In this document: positions 25,625-34,371 of the stretch, piece after piece | How the letters are laid out: each line of letters starts with the position of its first letter | Position numbering within the stretch: position 1 is the stretch's first letter | Source of the DNA: Streptomyces sp. NBC_00448 | GTDB taxonomy: Bacteria; Actinomycetota; Actinomycetes; Streptomycetales; Streptomycetaceae | Length of the DNA stretch: 64,000 nt | Assembly (NCBI RefSeq): GCF_036014115.1 | Contig: NZ_CP107913.1 | Location: forward strand, 5,821,501 to 5,885,500 | Direction of reading: 5' to 3' | Program-made: the position numbers and the translations under genes | Notes under the pieces: generated by a model | The model's input: the letters and a program-made list of their open reading frames with translations, nothing else | Told to the model about the DNA's origin: nothing | The model's database searches: none

Positions 25625-26355
25625 GCGCGCGCCACCAGGTCGTCGCCGACGACCTGCGCCGACTGATCATCGCGGGGGAGTACGCCGTGGGGGAGCGGCT
25701 TCCCCCTGAGACGCGGCTCGCCGCGCGGTACCACGTCAGTACGCCGACCCTCCGCGATGCGCTGGAAGTGTTGCGAGCGGAGGGCCTGGTCGCGAAGTTC
25801 CAGGGCCGCGGCAACTTCGTCTGCCGGCCGGCCGTACGTCTTACGTACCCCGTCGGCACCGGCACCGGTCCCCTTGACGTCATCGTCAGCGCCGTCGACC
25901 GTAAGGCGACCAGCGAACTCGCCGCCCACCTGGGCGGATCGCCCGACGAACCGATCACCGAGTACGTGTGCCTCAGCCACCGGGAGGAAGCGCCGCAAGC
26001 CCTCGCGCACGTCCATGTGCCGCACGCGGTGTCGGGCGGCCGGGCGCTTCCGGCCGGCTCCTCGCCCTGGGGCGACGACATCGTCGACGGCCTCGCGGTC
26101 GCGTCGGCGGCCGGCGGTTCGGGGGTGAGTAGCTTCGACCAGGTCACCGCCCGGTTCCCCACCGGTGCGGAAGCACAGTCGTTGCGTATCACCGCTCGTA
26201 CGCCGGTGCTCGCGATCCACCGGACGGTCATGGCCGACGACGGCCGAACGGTCGCCTGCGTCCACGTGGTACTGCCCGGCGATCGTGCCGAAGTCGCTTT
26301 CACCGTAGGGCCGGTAGGGGCCCCGACGGCCGATGAGAAGGAGGCGACGCGATGA
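25621..26355 (+). CDS. GntR-family regulator with UTRA-like domain
   Basis: A 244-residue regulator with a GntR winged helix at the very N-terminus (ARHQVVADDLRRLIIAGEYAVGERLPPETRLAARYHVSTPTLRDAL) and a UTRA-type ligand domain. GTG 25621 was chosen because it overlaps the previous stop and places the HTH at the normal position; the longer reading frame upstream has Arg/Thr-Pro-rich non-protein-like content. It overlaps the following gene by ATGA. Confidence 0.86.
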   Translation: MSARHQVVADDLRRLIIAGEYAVGERLPPETRLAARYHVSTPTLRDALEVLRAEGLVAKFQGRGNFVCRPAVRLTYPVGTGTGPLDVIVSAVDRKATSELAAHLGGSPDEPITEYVCLSHREEAPQALAHVHVPHAVSGGRALPAGSSPWGDDIVDGLAVASAAGGSGVSSFDQVTARFPTGAEAQSLRITARTPVLAIHRTVMADDGRTVACVHVVLPGDRAEVAFTVGPVGAPTADEKEATR

Positions 26356-26714
26356 TGCGGCTCCTGCCGTGGCTGGGCGTCGATGGGAAGCCGTGTTTCT
26401 TGGACACCGACGCCGACGGCTCGTCGTTCCTGTCCCGGCTCGCGGACAACTTGGAAGCGGTCCAACTCGGCATGAGCAGGGAGCTGCTGGAGAACGTGCG
26501 GAAGTACACGGGCGAACGGGTGCCGCCCGAGAGCGACTTGCGTGCGATGGTCTCCCACCTGTGCATGGCCCTCGCGGACGTGCTGCGCGTGGCGGAGAGC
26601 CGCGGGGAGCGGGTTCCGCCGCCGGATGAGGACGACGAGGCCGACGCCGTACGGCTGTCCCAGGCCGTCCAGTCCTTCACCGACCGCGCGATCGATCGGT
26701 GGAACGCGTCCTGA
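26352..26714 (+). CDS. hypothetical protein coupled to GntR gene
   Basis: A 120-residue acidic, helical protein (MMRLLPWLGVDGKPCFLDTDADGSSFLSRLADNLEAVQ...), overlapping the GntR gene by ATGA. It has no recognised motif. Translational coupling suggests a function tied to the regulator or to the same element module. Confidence 0.68.
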   Translation: MMRLLPWLGVDGKPCFLDTDADGSSFLSRLADNLEAVQLGMSRELLENVRKYTGERVPPESDLRAMVSHLCMALADVLRVAESRGERVPPPDEDDEADAVRLSQAVQSFTDRAIDRWNAS

Positions 26715-26789
26715 GCGCGGCTCTCCTGCTGAGTCAGCGGCTTCCCTCTCGCACCGCCACACCTCGACCATGGAAAGGCACTTCGAACG

Positions 26790-27296
26790 ATGAGCATCGG
26801 CGCTACGGCTGCCTCGTTATGCACGACGGACCAGCCACGTACGTGGAAGATCACCACGACCAACGGCATCACCGCGCACGGCTACCTCCCCTACTGGGCG
26901 GAGGACGACCCCAGCGAGACCGGTCTCGACCCGGAGAGTCTTCACGTCACGCTGGTCGACGTCGGGCACCGCAGTGCCTTCCGAGGCGTGACCTTGACGG
27001 CCTTCACCCGTGAGGGCGGCGCCCGTCGAGCCCAAGAGATCGAGTCCTTTCACGGCGAGATCGCGTGCCACCCGTATTCCGACTCCGAAGCGCCCGATGA
27101 GTCCGTTGTGCCGGTCGTCAACGTCCAGGTCGGGCCCGACTGTTGGGTGATCGGTCTGGAGCCGGTCGCCCTCGCCGAGTTGGCCGCGAAGCTGCGTACC
27201 CACGCCGACTACCTCGAAGGTGACGTACTGCCCCGGCTCGTCGCCGCTCGGGAGGATTGGGCCGTTCACCACTGCGAGGACACGCAGCGGTCCTGA
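26790..27296 (+). CDS. hypothetical protein (DUF6907-like)
   Basis: A 168-residue soluble protein whose layout (a short beta-rich N-terminus, an internal GHRSAFRGVTLTAF stretch, VVPVVNVQVGPDCWVIGLEPVALAELAAKLRTHADYLE near the end) resembles the DUF6907 proteins I recall from actinobacteria. Function unknown. ATG 26790; no strong ribosome site is apparent. Confidence 0.65.
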   Translation: MSIGATAASLCTTDQPRTWKITTTNGITAHGYLPYWAEDDPSETGLDPESLHVTLVDVGHRSAFRGVTLTAFTREGGARRAQEIESFHGEIACHPYSDSEAPDESVVPVVNVQVGPDCWVIGLEPVALAELAAKLRTHADYLEGDVLPRLVAAREDWAVHHCEDTQRS

Positions 27297-27561
27297 GAGC
27301 CGCGCCATCGCGCCCAGGGCGCGGAACTGTCCTATCCCGTGCGGACGCGAGCATCGCAGCGGCCTGTCCGATCGGAGCAGGAGCAGGAACTTGCGCCTGA
27401 ACCGCCAGCGCCTCCCTCGCACTCACCCGCGCCGAAGCCGGCCTCCCGGCTCGTCATCGGCCACCGGGCAGCGCTGCCCGTCCGCCGCCACCACGTTCCA
27501 TCCCGGCGAGGTGGCGGCGGGCGGATGCACCGTAATCACTCACCCCGTAAGGAGCTTTGTC

Positions 27562-28506
27562 ATGGCCAATCCCGGCCACTTCGCGGCGAAGAAGCTGGAC
27601 ACCACGCTGTCTGCGCGAGCGCTGTACGGCGCGGAGTTGCGGCACTACCGGGAGCGGAAGGGGCTGACCCTCGCGGAGTTGGCGGCCAGGCTGCACATCG
27701 ACATGTCCTTCCTCGCCCGGATCGAGCAGGGAGAGCGACGACTGCCCGACGAGTTGGCCGGCCCCCTGGACCGACTCCTCGACACCGGTGGCTTCTTCGA
27801 GCGCAACCTCGAAGCCGCCCGCTCCGCCCCGAGGCCGGCCAGTCGCACCCCGCTTGCCGAGTGGGAACGGCTCGCCGTCGCCATTCATGAGTGGGACGCC
27901 GCGCTCATCCCCGGTCTGCTCCAGACCGACGCCTATGCTCTGGCCGCCGCCGACGCCTACCGGCACGTACTCTCCGACCGTGTCCAACGCCACCGCTGGG
28001 AGGCGCGGTTGTCGCGCACGCCCGTCCTTCTCGACGCGCACGGACCTCGTTACGCCGCCGTCCTCGGCGAAACCGCCCTCCGCCGACCGCTCGGCGGCCC
28101 CGCCGCCATGGCCGTACAACTCGACCACCTCGCCGCGCTCGTCCGCAGCGAGCGCGTCACGCTCAACGTCCTGCCCTTCGCCGCCACCCCGCATCCGACC
28201 GCCATGGACGGTGCGCTGCGCGTCATGACGTTCGCTGACGAGAGCCCAGCCGTCCACTTCACCAGCCACCACACCGGCGCCCACGGCACGGAGCCCGGAA
28301 CCACGGCACTCGCCCACCTCACCTACGACCTGCTGCTGGCCGCAGCCCTGCCCCCGGACGCCTCCCTCGCTGCGATCGAGGCGGCGGCCAACGCGTACCG
28401 GGCGGAAGCGGCAGGCGAGCAGGCAACTGACGCTTCCGCCAAGGCCGAGGAGCGTCCGATCCGTCGTGCGGGGAAGCGCGCCGGCGTGGTGCGAACCGTT
28501 GGGTGA
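27562..28506 (+). CDS. XRE-family HTH regulator with DUF5753 domain
   Basis: A 314-residue protein with an N-terminal XRE helix-turn-helix (ELRHYRERKGLTLAELAARLHIDMSFLARIEQGERRL, about 25-60) and a C-terminal DUF5753 sensor domain (IPGLLQTDAYALAAADAYR, TLNVLPFAATPHPTAMDGALRVMTF). ATG 27562 has AAGGAG at 27549-27554; a long open frame upstream is not coding-like. In Streptomyces such genes are usually followed by a small DUF397 protein with which they form a regulatory pair; none follows here. Confidence 0.9.
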   Translation: MANPGHFAAKKLDTTLSARALYGAELRHYRERKGLTLAELAARLHIDMSFLARIEQGERRLPDELAGPLDRLLDTGGFFERNLEAARSAPRPASRTPLAEWERLAVAIHEWDAALIPGLLQTDAYALAAADAYRHVLSDRVQRHRWEARLSRTPVLLDAHGPRYAAVLGETALRRPLGGPAAMAVQLDHLAALVRSERVTLNVLPFAATPHPTAMDGALRVMTFADESPAVHFTSHHTGAHGTEPGTTALAHLTYDLLLAAALPPDASLAAIEAAANAYRAEAAGEQATDASAKAEERPIRRAGKRAGVVRTVG

Positions 28507-28579
28507 CGGCTGCGGGCCTGCACTATGGATCAGGCCGGAGACTGCGTCTCCGAGCGTCCCAACAGGTTGCCGATCGTCG

Positions 28580-29065
28580 TCACGCGCCATCGTCCGTACA
28601 GGCGCTGATCACGGGATCGGAGCCGGTGGGCAGTAGTTCAAGCACCAGCGCCATCGCCTCCTCCGCGGTGTCGACTTCACCGATTACGGCGAAGGGATCG
28701 CGTCGGCGCACGGTGAACCGTCCATTGTGCCGGGGTTCGATCGATCCGGCCTGCACGGACCAGGGGTAGCTGGTGGAACTGCTGAAGAGAAGGGTGAAGT
28801 GGCTGGTGAACGGGAACAGCCGCCGGAGTCGTGGTTGAGCGGCAGCGGCGTCCAGGAGAGGGACGATGCCCGGATATGGGCGCCCGGGTGAGCGGACCTG
28901 GTGGGCGGCGTAGCGCCCTTGCCAGGCGAGTCGTAGAGACTGCCAACGCGCGTCGACAGTGTCAGCGGGCCCGCGACTGCGTGCTGCGGCCATGTCCGGA
29001 AGAACTGGTCTCGGAGGCATGGACTGCTGCTGATCGAAAACCTCACTGTTGGCGTCCACAGCCAT
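28580..29065 (-). CDS. DUF6193-like hypothetical protein
   Basis: Carries the pattern I associate with the DUF6193 family: DARWQSLRLAWQGRYA, AAAAQPRLRRLFPFTSHFTLLFSSSTSYPWSV, and FTVRRRDPFAVIGEVDTAEEAMALVLELLP. Its role is unknown. The start is uncertain: ATG 29065 (161 residues) is used here, but an in-frame TTG at 29107 and an ATG at 29020 are also possible and none has a clear ribosome site. It ends just left of the IS5-family element. Confidence 0.65.
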   Translation of the reverse strand: MAVDANSEVFDQQQSMPPRPVLPDMAAARSRGPADTVDARWQSLRLAWQGRYAAHQVRSPGRPYPGIVPLLDAAAAQPRLRRLFPFTSHFTLLFSSSTSYPWSVQAGSIEPRHNGRFTVRRRDPFAVIGEVDTAEEAMALVLELLPTGSDPVISACTDDGA

Positions 29066-29232
29066 AGTGTCGCGGCTGGAGTCTGCCAGCGGCAGCCCGG
29101 AGAGCAAGGACCGCAGCCGGGTGAGGACGCGTGTCCGGGAGAGCCGGAACGATGCCCTTCCGTCCTGTTCTCCTACGGTCGGGCCCCACTAGGGCCTGTC
29201 CGGCGGATCATGGTTGATGCCATGGTGGTTGT

Positions 29233-29640
29233 GTGAGCTACAGCCTCTTCCTGATCCGGTTCGAGCATGGCGAAGCAGCTGTCATGGATGGTGCGCTGTT
29301 CGACGAGGTGATCGGGCCGTGCGTCGTGAAGCGTGAGCCGGAGCACGGCTTTGTACTCGTCCGGGCGGCGGATGGGGGCGAGGCCGACATCTACGCGAGG
29401 ACGTCCGGAACAGAGTCGGGCCTGACCAGCGTGATGATCAGCTACTTCAGTCCCGGGCTGGTCCTCGACGTGATCGCGCGCCTGGCGCAACAGCTTGAGG
29501 CTGCGGTCGTGCTTCAGGAGGGCGTCGCCCTCGTCCATACGAGCGGGCGCCTGGAGGACCTGCCGGAGGATCTTAGGTCTGACGCGGAGGTCGTTAACCT
29601 GACCGGGACCGCGATCCAGGTGGCGATCGATCGCGTCTGA
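29233..29640 (+). CDS. hypothetical passenger protein inside the IS5-family element
   Basis: A 135-residue acidic soluble protein, MSYSLFLIRFEHGEAAVMDGALF..., with LVRAADGGEADIYAR, a MISYFSPGLVLDVIARLAQQLEAAVVLQEG helix-strand stretch and a DLTG-like end (VVNLTGTAIQVAIDRV). Codon use is normal for the host. No family recognised, though it resembles small cytoplasmic proteins of Streptomyces rather than a transposition factor. It converges on the transposase with only 13 nt between stop codons, and its GTG lies 20 nt inside the left inverted repeat. Confidence 0.72.
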   Translation: MSYSLFLIRFEHGEAAVMDGALFDEVIGPCVVKREPEHGFVLVRAADGGEADIYARTSGTESGLTSVMISYFSPGLVLDVIARLAQQLEAAVVLQEGVALVHTSGRLEDLPEDLRSDAEVVNLTGTAIQVAIDRV

Positions 29641-29653
29641 TCCTGGCCTCGGA

Positions 29654-30229
29654 TCAGCTTCTGAGCCAGAGGCGGATGGAGGCCAGCGTGACGGTGCCTG
29701 TGAAAACGTAGGCGCGCTTGTCGTAGCGGGTGGCCACGGCCCTGGATTGCTTGAGCTGGTTGATCGTGCGCTCGACCTCGTTGCGCCGCTTGTACATCTC
29801 CTTGTCGAACCCTGCCGGCCTGCCGCCCCGGCCACCTCGGCGTCGACGGTTGGCCCGCTGGTCCTTCGGCTCGGGAATGGTGTGCCTGATCTGGCGTCTG
29901 CGCAGATAGCGCCGGTTCCGGCGGGAGCTGTAGGCCTTATCGCCGCCGAGGTAGTCGGGGCGGGTGCGTGGGTGCCCGCCGCCTGGCCGCTTGACCCGGA
30001 TCTGTTCGAGCACGGGGATCAGCTGCGGGCTGTCCCCCCACTGGCCGGGCGTGATGAGCAGTGCCAGCGGCCGGCGTCCGCCTTCGCCGGCGAGGTGAAT
30101 TTTGCAGGTCAGGCCGCCCCGGGAGCGTCCGAGTCCTTCGTCGGGACGGTGCTGCCGAGGCGTTGATCTTTTTTCGGGACCCGTGGTGTTCTCCGCGGGG
30201 CCCCGGCCGCATGCTGGTGGGCCCGGCAC
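29654..30229 (-). CDS. IS5-family transposase, second frame (catalytic C-terminal part)
   Basis: Reads through TCKIHLAGEGGRRPLALLITPGQ, YLGGDKAYSSRRNRRYLRRR (catalytic Asp) and RRNEVERTINQLKQSRAVATRYDKRA (catalytic Glu). It is joined to the first frame by -1 frameshifting at a run of six A residues on the coding strand (30169-30174). The independent start at 30229 is probably not used. Confidence 0.85.
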   Translation of the reverse strand: MPGPPACGRGPAENTTGPEKRSTPRQHRPDEGLGRSRGGLTCKIHLAGEGGRRPLALLITPGQWGDSPQLIPVLEQIRVKRPGGGHPRTRPDYLGGDKAYSSRRNRRYLRRRQIRHTIPEPKDQRANRRRRGGRGGRPAGFDKEMYKRRNEVERTINQLKQSRAVATRYDKRAYVFTGTVTLASIRLWLRS

Positions 30230-30534
30230 GAGGTCGAGTCCACGCTGACCATGCTCCAGTCCACCCGACCGTGGGCGTCGGCGTCGGTCAAGACCGCCTG
30301 GAGGACCCGGTCCCAGGTGCCGTCCGCGGACCAGCGGCGATGCCGCTCGTAGACGGTTTTCCAGCTCCCGAACCGCTCGGGCAGGTCACGCCACGGCACT
30401 CCGGTGCGAACCCGGTACAGGATGCCGTTGATCACCCGACGGTGATCAGACCATCGTCCGCCCCGGGCATCGGACTTCGGCAGATGCGGCTCAAGCCGCA
30501 TCCACTCGTCGTTCGTCAGATCTCCCCGCCCCAC
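30109..30534 (-). CDS. IS5-family transposase, first frame (N-terminal part)
   Basis: A 141-residue product with the IS5/DUF4096 N-terminal domain (DLTNDEWMRLEPHLP...GRWSDHRRVINGILYRVRTGVPWRDLPERFGSW) and the first catalytic Asp in SMVSVDSTSCRAHQHAAG. Its end overlaps the second frame by about 120 nt; the A6 run at 30169-30174 is the likely slip site. The two parts together make a complete DDE set, so this copy may be competent. Confidence 0.87.
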   Translation of the reverse strand: MGRGDLTNDEWMRLEPHLPKSDARGGRWSDHRRVINGILYRVRTGVPWRDLPERFGSWKTVYERHRRWSADGTWDRVLQAVLTDADAHGRVDWSMVSVDSTSCRAHQHAAGAPRRTPRVPKKDQRLGSTVPTKDSDAPGAA

Positions 30535-30763
30535 GACCAGAACAACGATCCCATCGTCGGACGGTCACATGATCCGCCGGACAGGCCCTAGACCACGATC
30601 AAGCACGAGAGCTCGCGATCGCCTCGTCCAAACCTCGAATTAGATGTGGCGGTCGCTCCCTGAGTTGATGAAGCGTCAGCACGCCAAATAGGCGCGGAAG
30701 CTATGCCGCATCAGCAATCGCCGACGGGATAACCGATTTCGGCAACACGACAGTCACCCTGAT

Positions 30764-31750
30764 CTATACCTCTGGATGAATCTTGACTACTCCGCTGGAT
30801 ATCTGGCCACTCTCCGTTCCTATAGCCAGAACGATATTGCCGCCGACAGCCGCAGAAGCCACGGACGTCCCCTCGGCAAGGATGCCACAGAGTTGACCCG
30901 AGACCGGATCCCAACACCGAACAGTCCCGTCTTCACCACAGGTAACAGGTAGAAGTTTGCCCGAAATTCCAACTAGCGCCATACTCGATACGCCTTGGCC
31001 GGTTGCAATAGGACGTCCAACCTGCTTCCCTGTCGTTACATCGCGGCAATGCAGAGTTCCTTGTTCGTCTGCGATGAACACGAGCGGGCTTGACCCGAAG
31101 ACGTCGCTGCCGACGCGCAGCAAGCTGATCCCGTCGTCGAATTCAAGTGGCTCTCCTATCAAGAGCCCACTTCCTGCCTCGCACCGGTAAACAAGACCGA
31201 GTTCGTCACCGGAAACGATCATCGCACGAGATGTTCCGCAAAATGACACAGCAACGGCCGTTGCCGTCGAATCATGGCGATAAAGCGGATCGCCGCGAGT
31301 TTCGCCCGTCCACGGGTCGAACCGGTAGATACGTCCATCTTGGCCTGAACTCACGAGATATGGTCGCAGTCCAGGGATATGAACTATCGCGACGCCCCTC
31401 ATGGTCTTGCCCCATGCCGCATCTCCATCCGGCAATCGTAGGCCGGTGCTCCCGTCCCATCGATAGATTCCGCTTAGAGTGGCGCCCGCGATAATAGGCA
31501 CCTCTCCGCGAATCGTGATTGCGGCGAGTTGAAATACACCTTCATTGACGATAGTCGACTCGGAGTAACGCCAGTTCAGAGCAAACGAACGCAAATCCCA
31601 TGAGCAGAGATATGCATCCCCGTCTACGGCGCTCGAAAGCAGCACCTTCGTGTCAGAGTCGGAAATATCGAATGCGAGCGGCCACACTGCCCCGCCATGC
31701 GCGTCTATACCATCTTTCAGCACCACATACTCCACCGAGGGAGCCGCCAT
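30764..31750 (-). CDS. WD40-like beta-propeller protein, candidate immunity partner of the RHS toxin
   Basis: A 328-residue soluble protein built of about six to seven repeats of 40-45 residues with WD40-like blades (YLCSWDLRSF, GIYRWDGSTGL, RIYRFDPWTGE, TLHCRDVTTGKQVG, TVRCWDPVSGQLCG). GC is near 50-55 percent, far below the genome. It lies 68 nt downstream of the RHS protein's toxin end, on the same strand, where immunity genes of polymorphic toxins usually sit. Immunity is an inference; the sequence itself shows only a propeller. Confidence 0.72.
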   Translation of the reverse strand: MAAPSVEYVVLKDGIDAHGGAVWPLAFDISDSDTKVLLSSAVDGDAYLCSWDLRSFALNWRYSESTIVNEGVFQLAAITIRGEVPIIAGATLSGIYRWDGSTGLRLPDGDAAWGKTMRGVAIVHIPGLRPYLVSSGQDGRIYRFDPWTGETRGDPLYRHDSTATAVAVSFCGTSRAMIVSGDELGLVYRCEAGSGLLIGEPLEFDDGISLLRVGSDVFGSSPLVFIADEQGTLHCRDVTTGKQVGRPIATGQGVSSMALVGISGKLLPVTCGEDGTVRCWDPVSGQLCGILAEGTSVASAAVGGNIVLAIGTESGQISSGVVKIHPEV

Positions 31751-31818
31751 AATTTACGCCCTATCGGTCCAGATCAGGTCAGCAGCTTATTCCATTGTGC
31801 CAATTTTAGCATATGGCC

Positions 31819-34371
31819 TCATTCCTCTTCGTATCCGTCGTTAGATCCACTTCCCGCCGCATTCCCGCCGAGCAGCCCTTGCTCCAACGACCTTTGAACA
31901 ACTTCAAAAGTGCGCCCGGTGCCAACGACTTCCCGGAGGTTATCTACGTTATTTTTATTGAGTACAAAATTTCCCACCCTTCCGTTGGAATCCTCTGGAG
32001 TTACCACGTGATCGGAGCCCTCGAATATTCGATGATCCTCTTCGCAATTCTCGTCGCATATATGAACATGCTGTATCGCGTTATCGACGTCCCCCATCTC
32101 CCCACCCAGCACACGCTCCTGGTCTCCGCCCGTGTTCTCACGGAACAAGCGTGCCGCATTTTCCGCATGCGCCTTAAATCTTGTCGATTTAAAGACGGGA
32201 ATTTTCAATTTTGCCATCCGGGCGTAAAAATTCTTGTCATTCAACTGAGCACTAGTGAACACGACGACTCGCGGCAAGACAACATCGCCATTTTTCACCT
32301 CCACCTGAGCGATCAGGATACTTCCGTTCGAATACGCGCCCCATCCTTTCGCCTTGAGGTATGAGCCAACCTCCTGAACCGTCTGGAGATATTTTACGCG
32401 AGCGCCTTCGGCAACGATAGAACCTGTTGAATCGTTCGTTATGCTCTCGTAGGTAACATCATTTTCCTGCTCATATCCTGGCCCGTCTTCGTCATTGTCC
32501 AGCCCACCGCTCTTCCTTCCCGGCTTGCTGGGCTTTCCCGTAGGCTCACTTGACTTTGGGGGTGTAGGACAAGATGGGCCGCTCTCGCCGCACTCGAGCA
32601 TTTGGCCAGCGGGGTCGCTGCTGTCGACGGGGGTGTTGTCGGCATATGCGTAGCCGTTCCACTGTTGCGGGTCCGTGGTGTTGCGGAGGGGGTCGGGGTT
32701 GAGGAATCGGCCGAGGGTGGGGTTGTATTCGCGGGCGCCGAGGTTGGTGAGGCCGGTGGTGGGGTCTGTGGTGCCGCCAACGTAGCCCTTGTCGGTGGGC
32801 CAGGTGGTGGGTGTGGGGGTGCGGGTGTCGCCGAAGGGGGTGTAGGCGCGGCGGGTGACGGTGAGGGTGTCGGCGGTGATGTCGGTTGTGGAGGTGCCCT
32901 GTGGGTCGGCGAGTTGGTAGTCGAGATGGCTTCCGGTGGTGCCGGCCTCGGCGCTGCGGATGGTGGTGGGGGCGCCGGCTACGCCGTAGCTGCGGTTGCT
33001 GGCGGTGACGGACCCGTCGTTGTTGAGGGTGATCTCGTCGGAGCCGAGGTAGATGGTGGTTGTGCTGTCGTCGGTGTGTGCGGTGAGGTTGCCGTCGGCG
33101 TCGTAGTGGTAGCCGGTGGTGTGCGTGGGCTTCGCGGTGGGCCCGGTGGTGAGGCTGCTCAGGTCGCCTTGGGTGTCCCAGGTGAGGTTCTGGTCCTGGT
33201 CGGTTTGGGGCTGGCCGGCTTTGGTGGTGGCGACGGTGGTGACGGTGTGGACGGCGTGGGTGTGGCCGGTGGTGTCGTAGACCTCGCTGGTGGAGACGTC
33301 CTTGGCGGTGTCGCCGGTGGTGTCGTGGACGGTCTTGGAGGTGCGGTTGCCGGTCAGGTCGTAGCCGTAGGACTCCCAGTACGGGGCGGGGCCGCCGAGG
33401 TTGGCCGGGTCGGGGGTGGTGTGGTCGCAGCCCCCGATGCCGGGGACGGTGGGTGTGGCGGCGGTGTGGGTGGCGCCGGTGTCGGTCCAGGCTTTGGTGA
33501 GGCGGGCGAGGTTGTCGTAGCTGTAGCACTGGGTGTCGGTGTTGGCGGTGCCGCCGGCGTCTTGGACGTCGCTGGTCGAGGTGATCTGTCCGGCTTGGTT
33601 GTAGGTGTAGTCGACGTTGTCGACTGCGGTGGTGGCGGCGGTGCCGTCGGAGTCCTCTTCCCGGTCGTTGGCGTAGCTGAGCAGGTGGCCGGTGGCCATG
33701 TCCCAGTTGTCGGTGGTGACGACCTGCTTGGGTTCGAGGCCTTGGGTGGTGCGCTCGATCTGGCCGAGAGGGGAGTAGTCGATCCAGCTTGTGTAGGCGT
33801 CGGTGCCGCCGACACCGACGGGCAGTCCCACCCCGTTGCAGCCGTAGTAGAGGGTCTCGTCCGGGAGCAGGCTTCCGGTGCCGGTGGTGGAGATCTTCGA
33901 GGTCGCCAGCAGGTCCTGGAGGTCGCTGTAGGTGTTCGATGTGGAGTAGGTGATGGCTGCGGTGTTGCCGTACGCACCGGCTGAGATGCTGGTGGTGGTA
34001 CCGGACGGCTGGTAGGCGGTGGTGTATCCAGTGACGGTGCTGGTGTAGGCGACCTTGCCGTTCTCGTAGGCGGTCACCGAGGTGGGCTGGCCCTTCACCA
34101 CATCGTCATAAGTGCGGGATGTCAGCGGGACACTCTTGCCCGCAACGGCATCCCAGCCACTGGTACCGGTGATCCGCCCCACCACGTCATACCAACCGGC
34201 CGCAACCGGAACCAAAGCCGCAGCACGCACCCAGGCTGCCCCGGCCGACGACACTCCCAGCAGCGACGACACCGGGAGCAGTCCGGGCCCTGGCGCCCAA
34301 GTCGCCCCTGTGGGCGTGGACGTGACCGCAGGCGGTGACATCCAGCTCACCCCGAACCACGACCTGCTCAC
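31819..34371 (-). CDS. RHS/YD-repeat protein with C-terminal toxin module, 5'-truncated
   Basis: From about residue 80 this is a normal end of an actinobacterial RHS protein: YD repeats (YTYNQAGQITS, YGYDLTGNRTSK, YHYDADGNLTAHTDD) and the core-closing signature LGAREYNPTLGRFLNPDP, then DPAGQ. The last 250 residues are a variable module of much lower GC. It contains KAHAENAARLF and, 30-odd residues on, HICDENCEED: a HAE...CxxxC pattern reminiscent of deaminase-fold toxins. The first 75 residues look like reverse-strand translation of another gene, so about 1000 or more native N-terminal residues, with signal peptide, are missing. Secretion from this copy is doubtful. Confidence 0.8.
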   Translation of the reverse strand: MSRSWFGVSWMSPPAVTSTPTGATWAPGPGLLPVSSLLGVSSAGAAWVRAAALVPVAAGWYDVVGRITGTSGWDAVAGKSVPLTSRTYDDVVKGQPTSVTAYENGKVAYTSTVTGYTTAYQPSGTTTSISAGAYGNTAAITYSTSNTYSDLQDLLATSKISTTGTGSLLPDETLYYGCNGVGLPVGVGGTDAYTSWIDYSPLGQIERTTQGLEPKQVVTTDNWDMATGHLLSYANDREEDSDGTAATTAVDNVDYTYNQAGQITSTSDVQDAGGTANTDTQCYSYDNLARLTKAWTDTGATHTAATPTVPGIGGCDHTTPDPANLGGPAPYWESYGYDLTGNRTSKTVHDTTGDTAKDVSTSEVYDTTGHTHAVHTVTTVATTKAGQPQTDQDQNLTWDTQGDLSSLTTGPTAKPTHTTGYHYDADGNLTAHTDDSTTTIYLGSDEITLNNDGSVTASNRSYGVAGAPTTIRSAEAGTTGSHLDYQLADPQGTSTTDITADTLTVTRRAYTPFGDTRTPTPTTWPTDKGYVGGTTDPTTGLTNLGAREYNPTLGRFLNPDPLRNTTDPQQWNGYAYADNTPVDSSDPAGQMLECGESGPSCPTPPKSSEPTGKPSKPGRKSGGLDNDEDGPGYEQENDVTYESITNDSTGSIVAEGARVKYLQTVQEVGSYLKAKGWGAYSNGSILIAQVEVKNGDVVLPRVVVFTSAQLNDKNFYARMAKLKIPVFKSTRFKAHAENAARLFRENTGGDQERVLGGEMGDVDNAIQHVHICDENCEEDHRIFEGSDHVVTPEDSNGRVGNFVLNKNNVDNLREVVGTGRTFEVVQRSLEQGLLGGNAAGSGSNDGYEEE

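Larger units (their letters stand above)
29190..30590. mobile_element. IS5-family (IS427-like) element with a passenger gene
   Basis: Bounded by a perfect 23-bp inverted repeat that starts TAGGGCCTGTCCGGCGG, at 29190-29212 and 30568-30590. Both ends sit in CTAG, the palindromic target of this IS group, which leaves a TA duplication. The transposase occupies only 29654-30534; the remaining left 440 bp contain an intact reading frame (29233-29640) inside the repeats. Total length, about 1.4 kb, is roughly 0.45 kb more than the transposase needs. Confidence 0.88.

Noticed and set aside
27220-27561. An N-terminal extension of the XRE-DUF5753 gene
   Set aside because: The frame is open but Arg/Pro/Ser-rich. 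ATG 27562 has a strong ribosome site and places the HTH at the normal position.
32602-33984. A 460-codon Gly/Val-rich plus-strand frame
   Set aside because: It is the complement of the RHS YD-repeat region; its Gly-Val richness mirrors Thr/Ala/Asp codons on the real strand.
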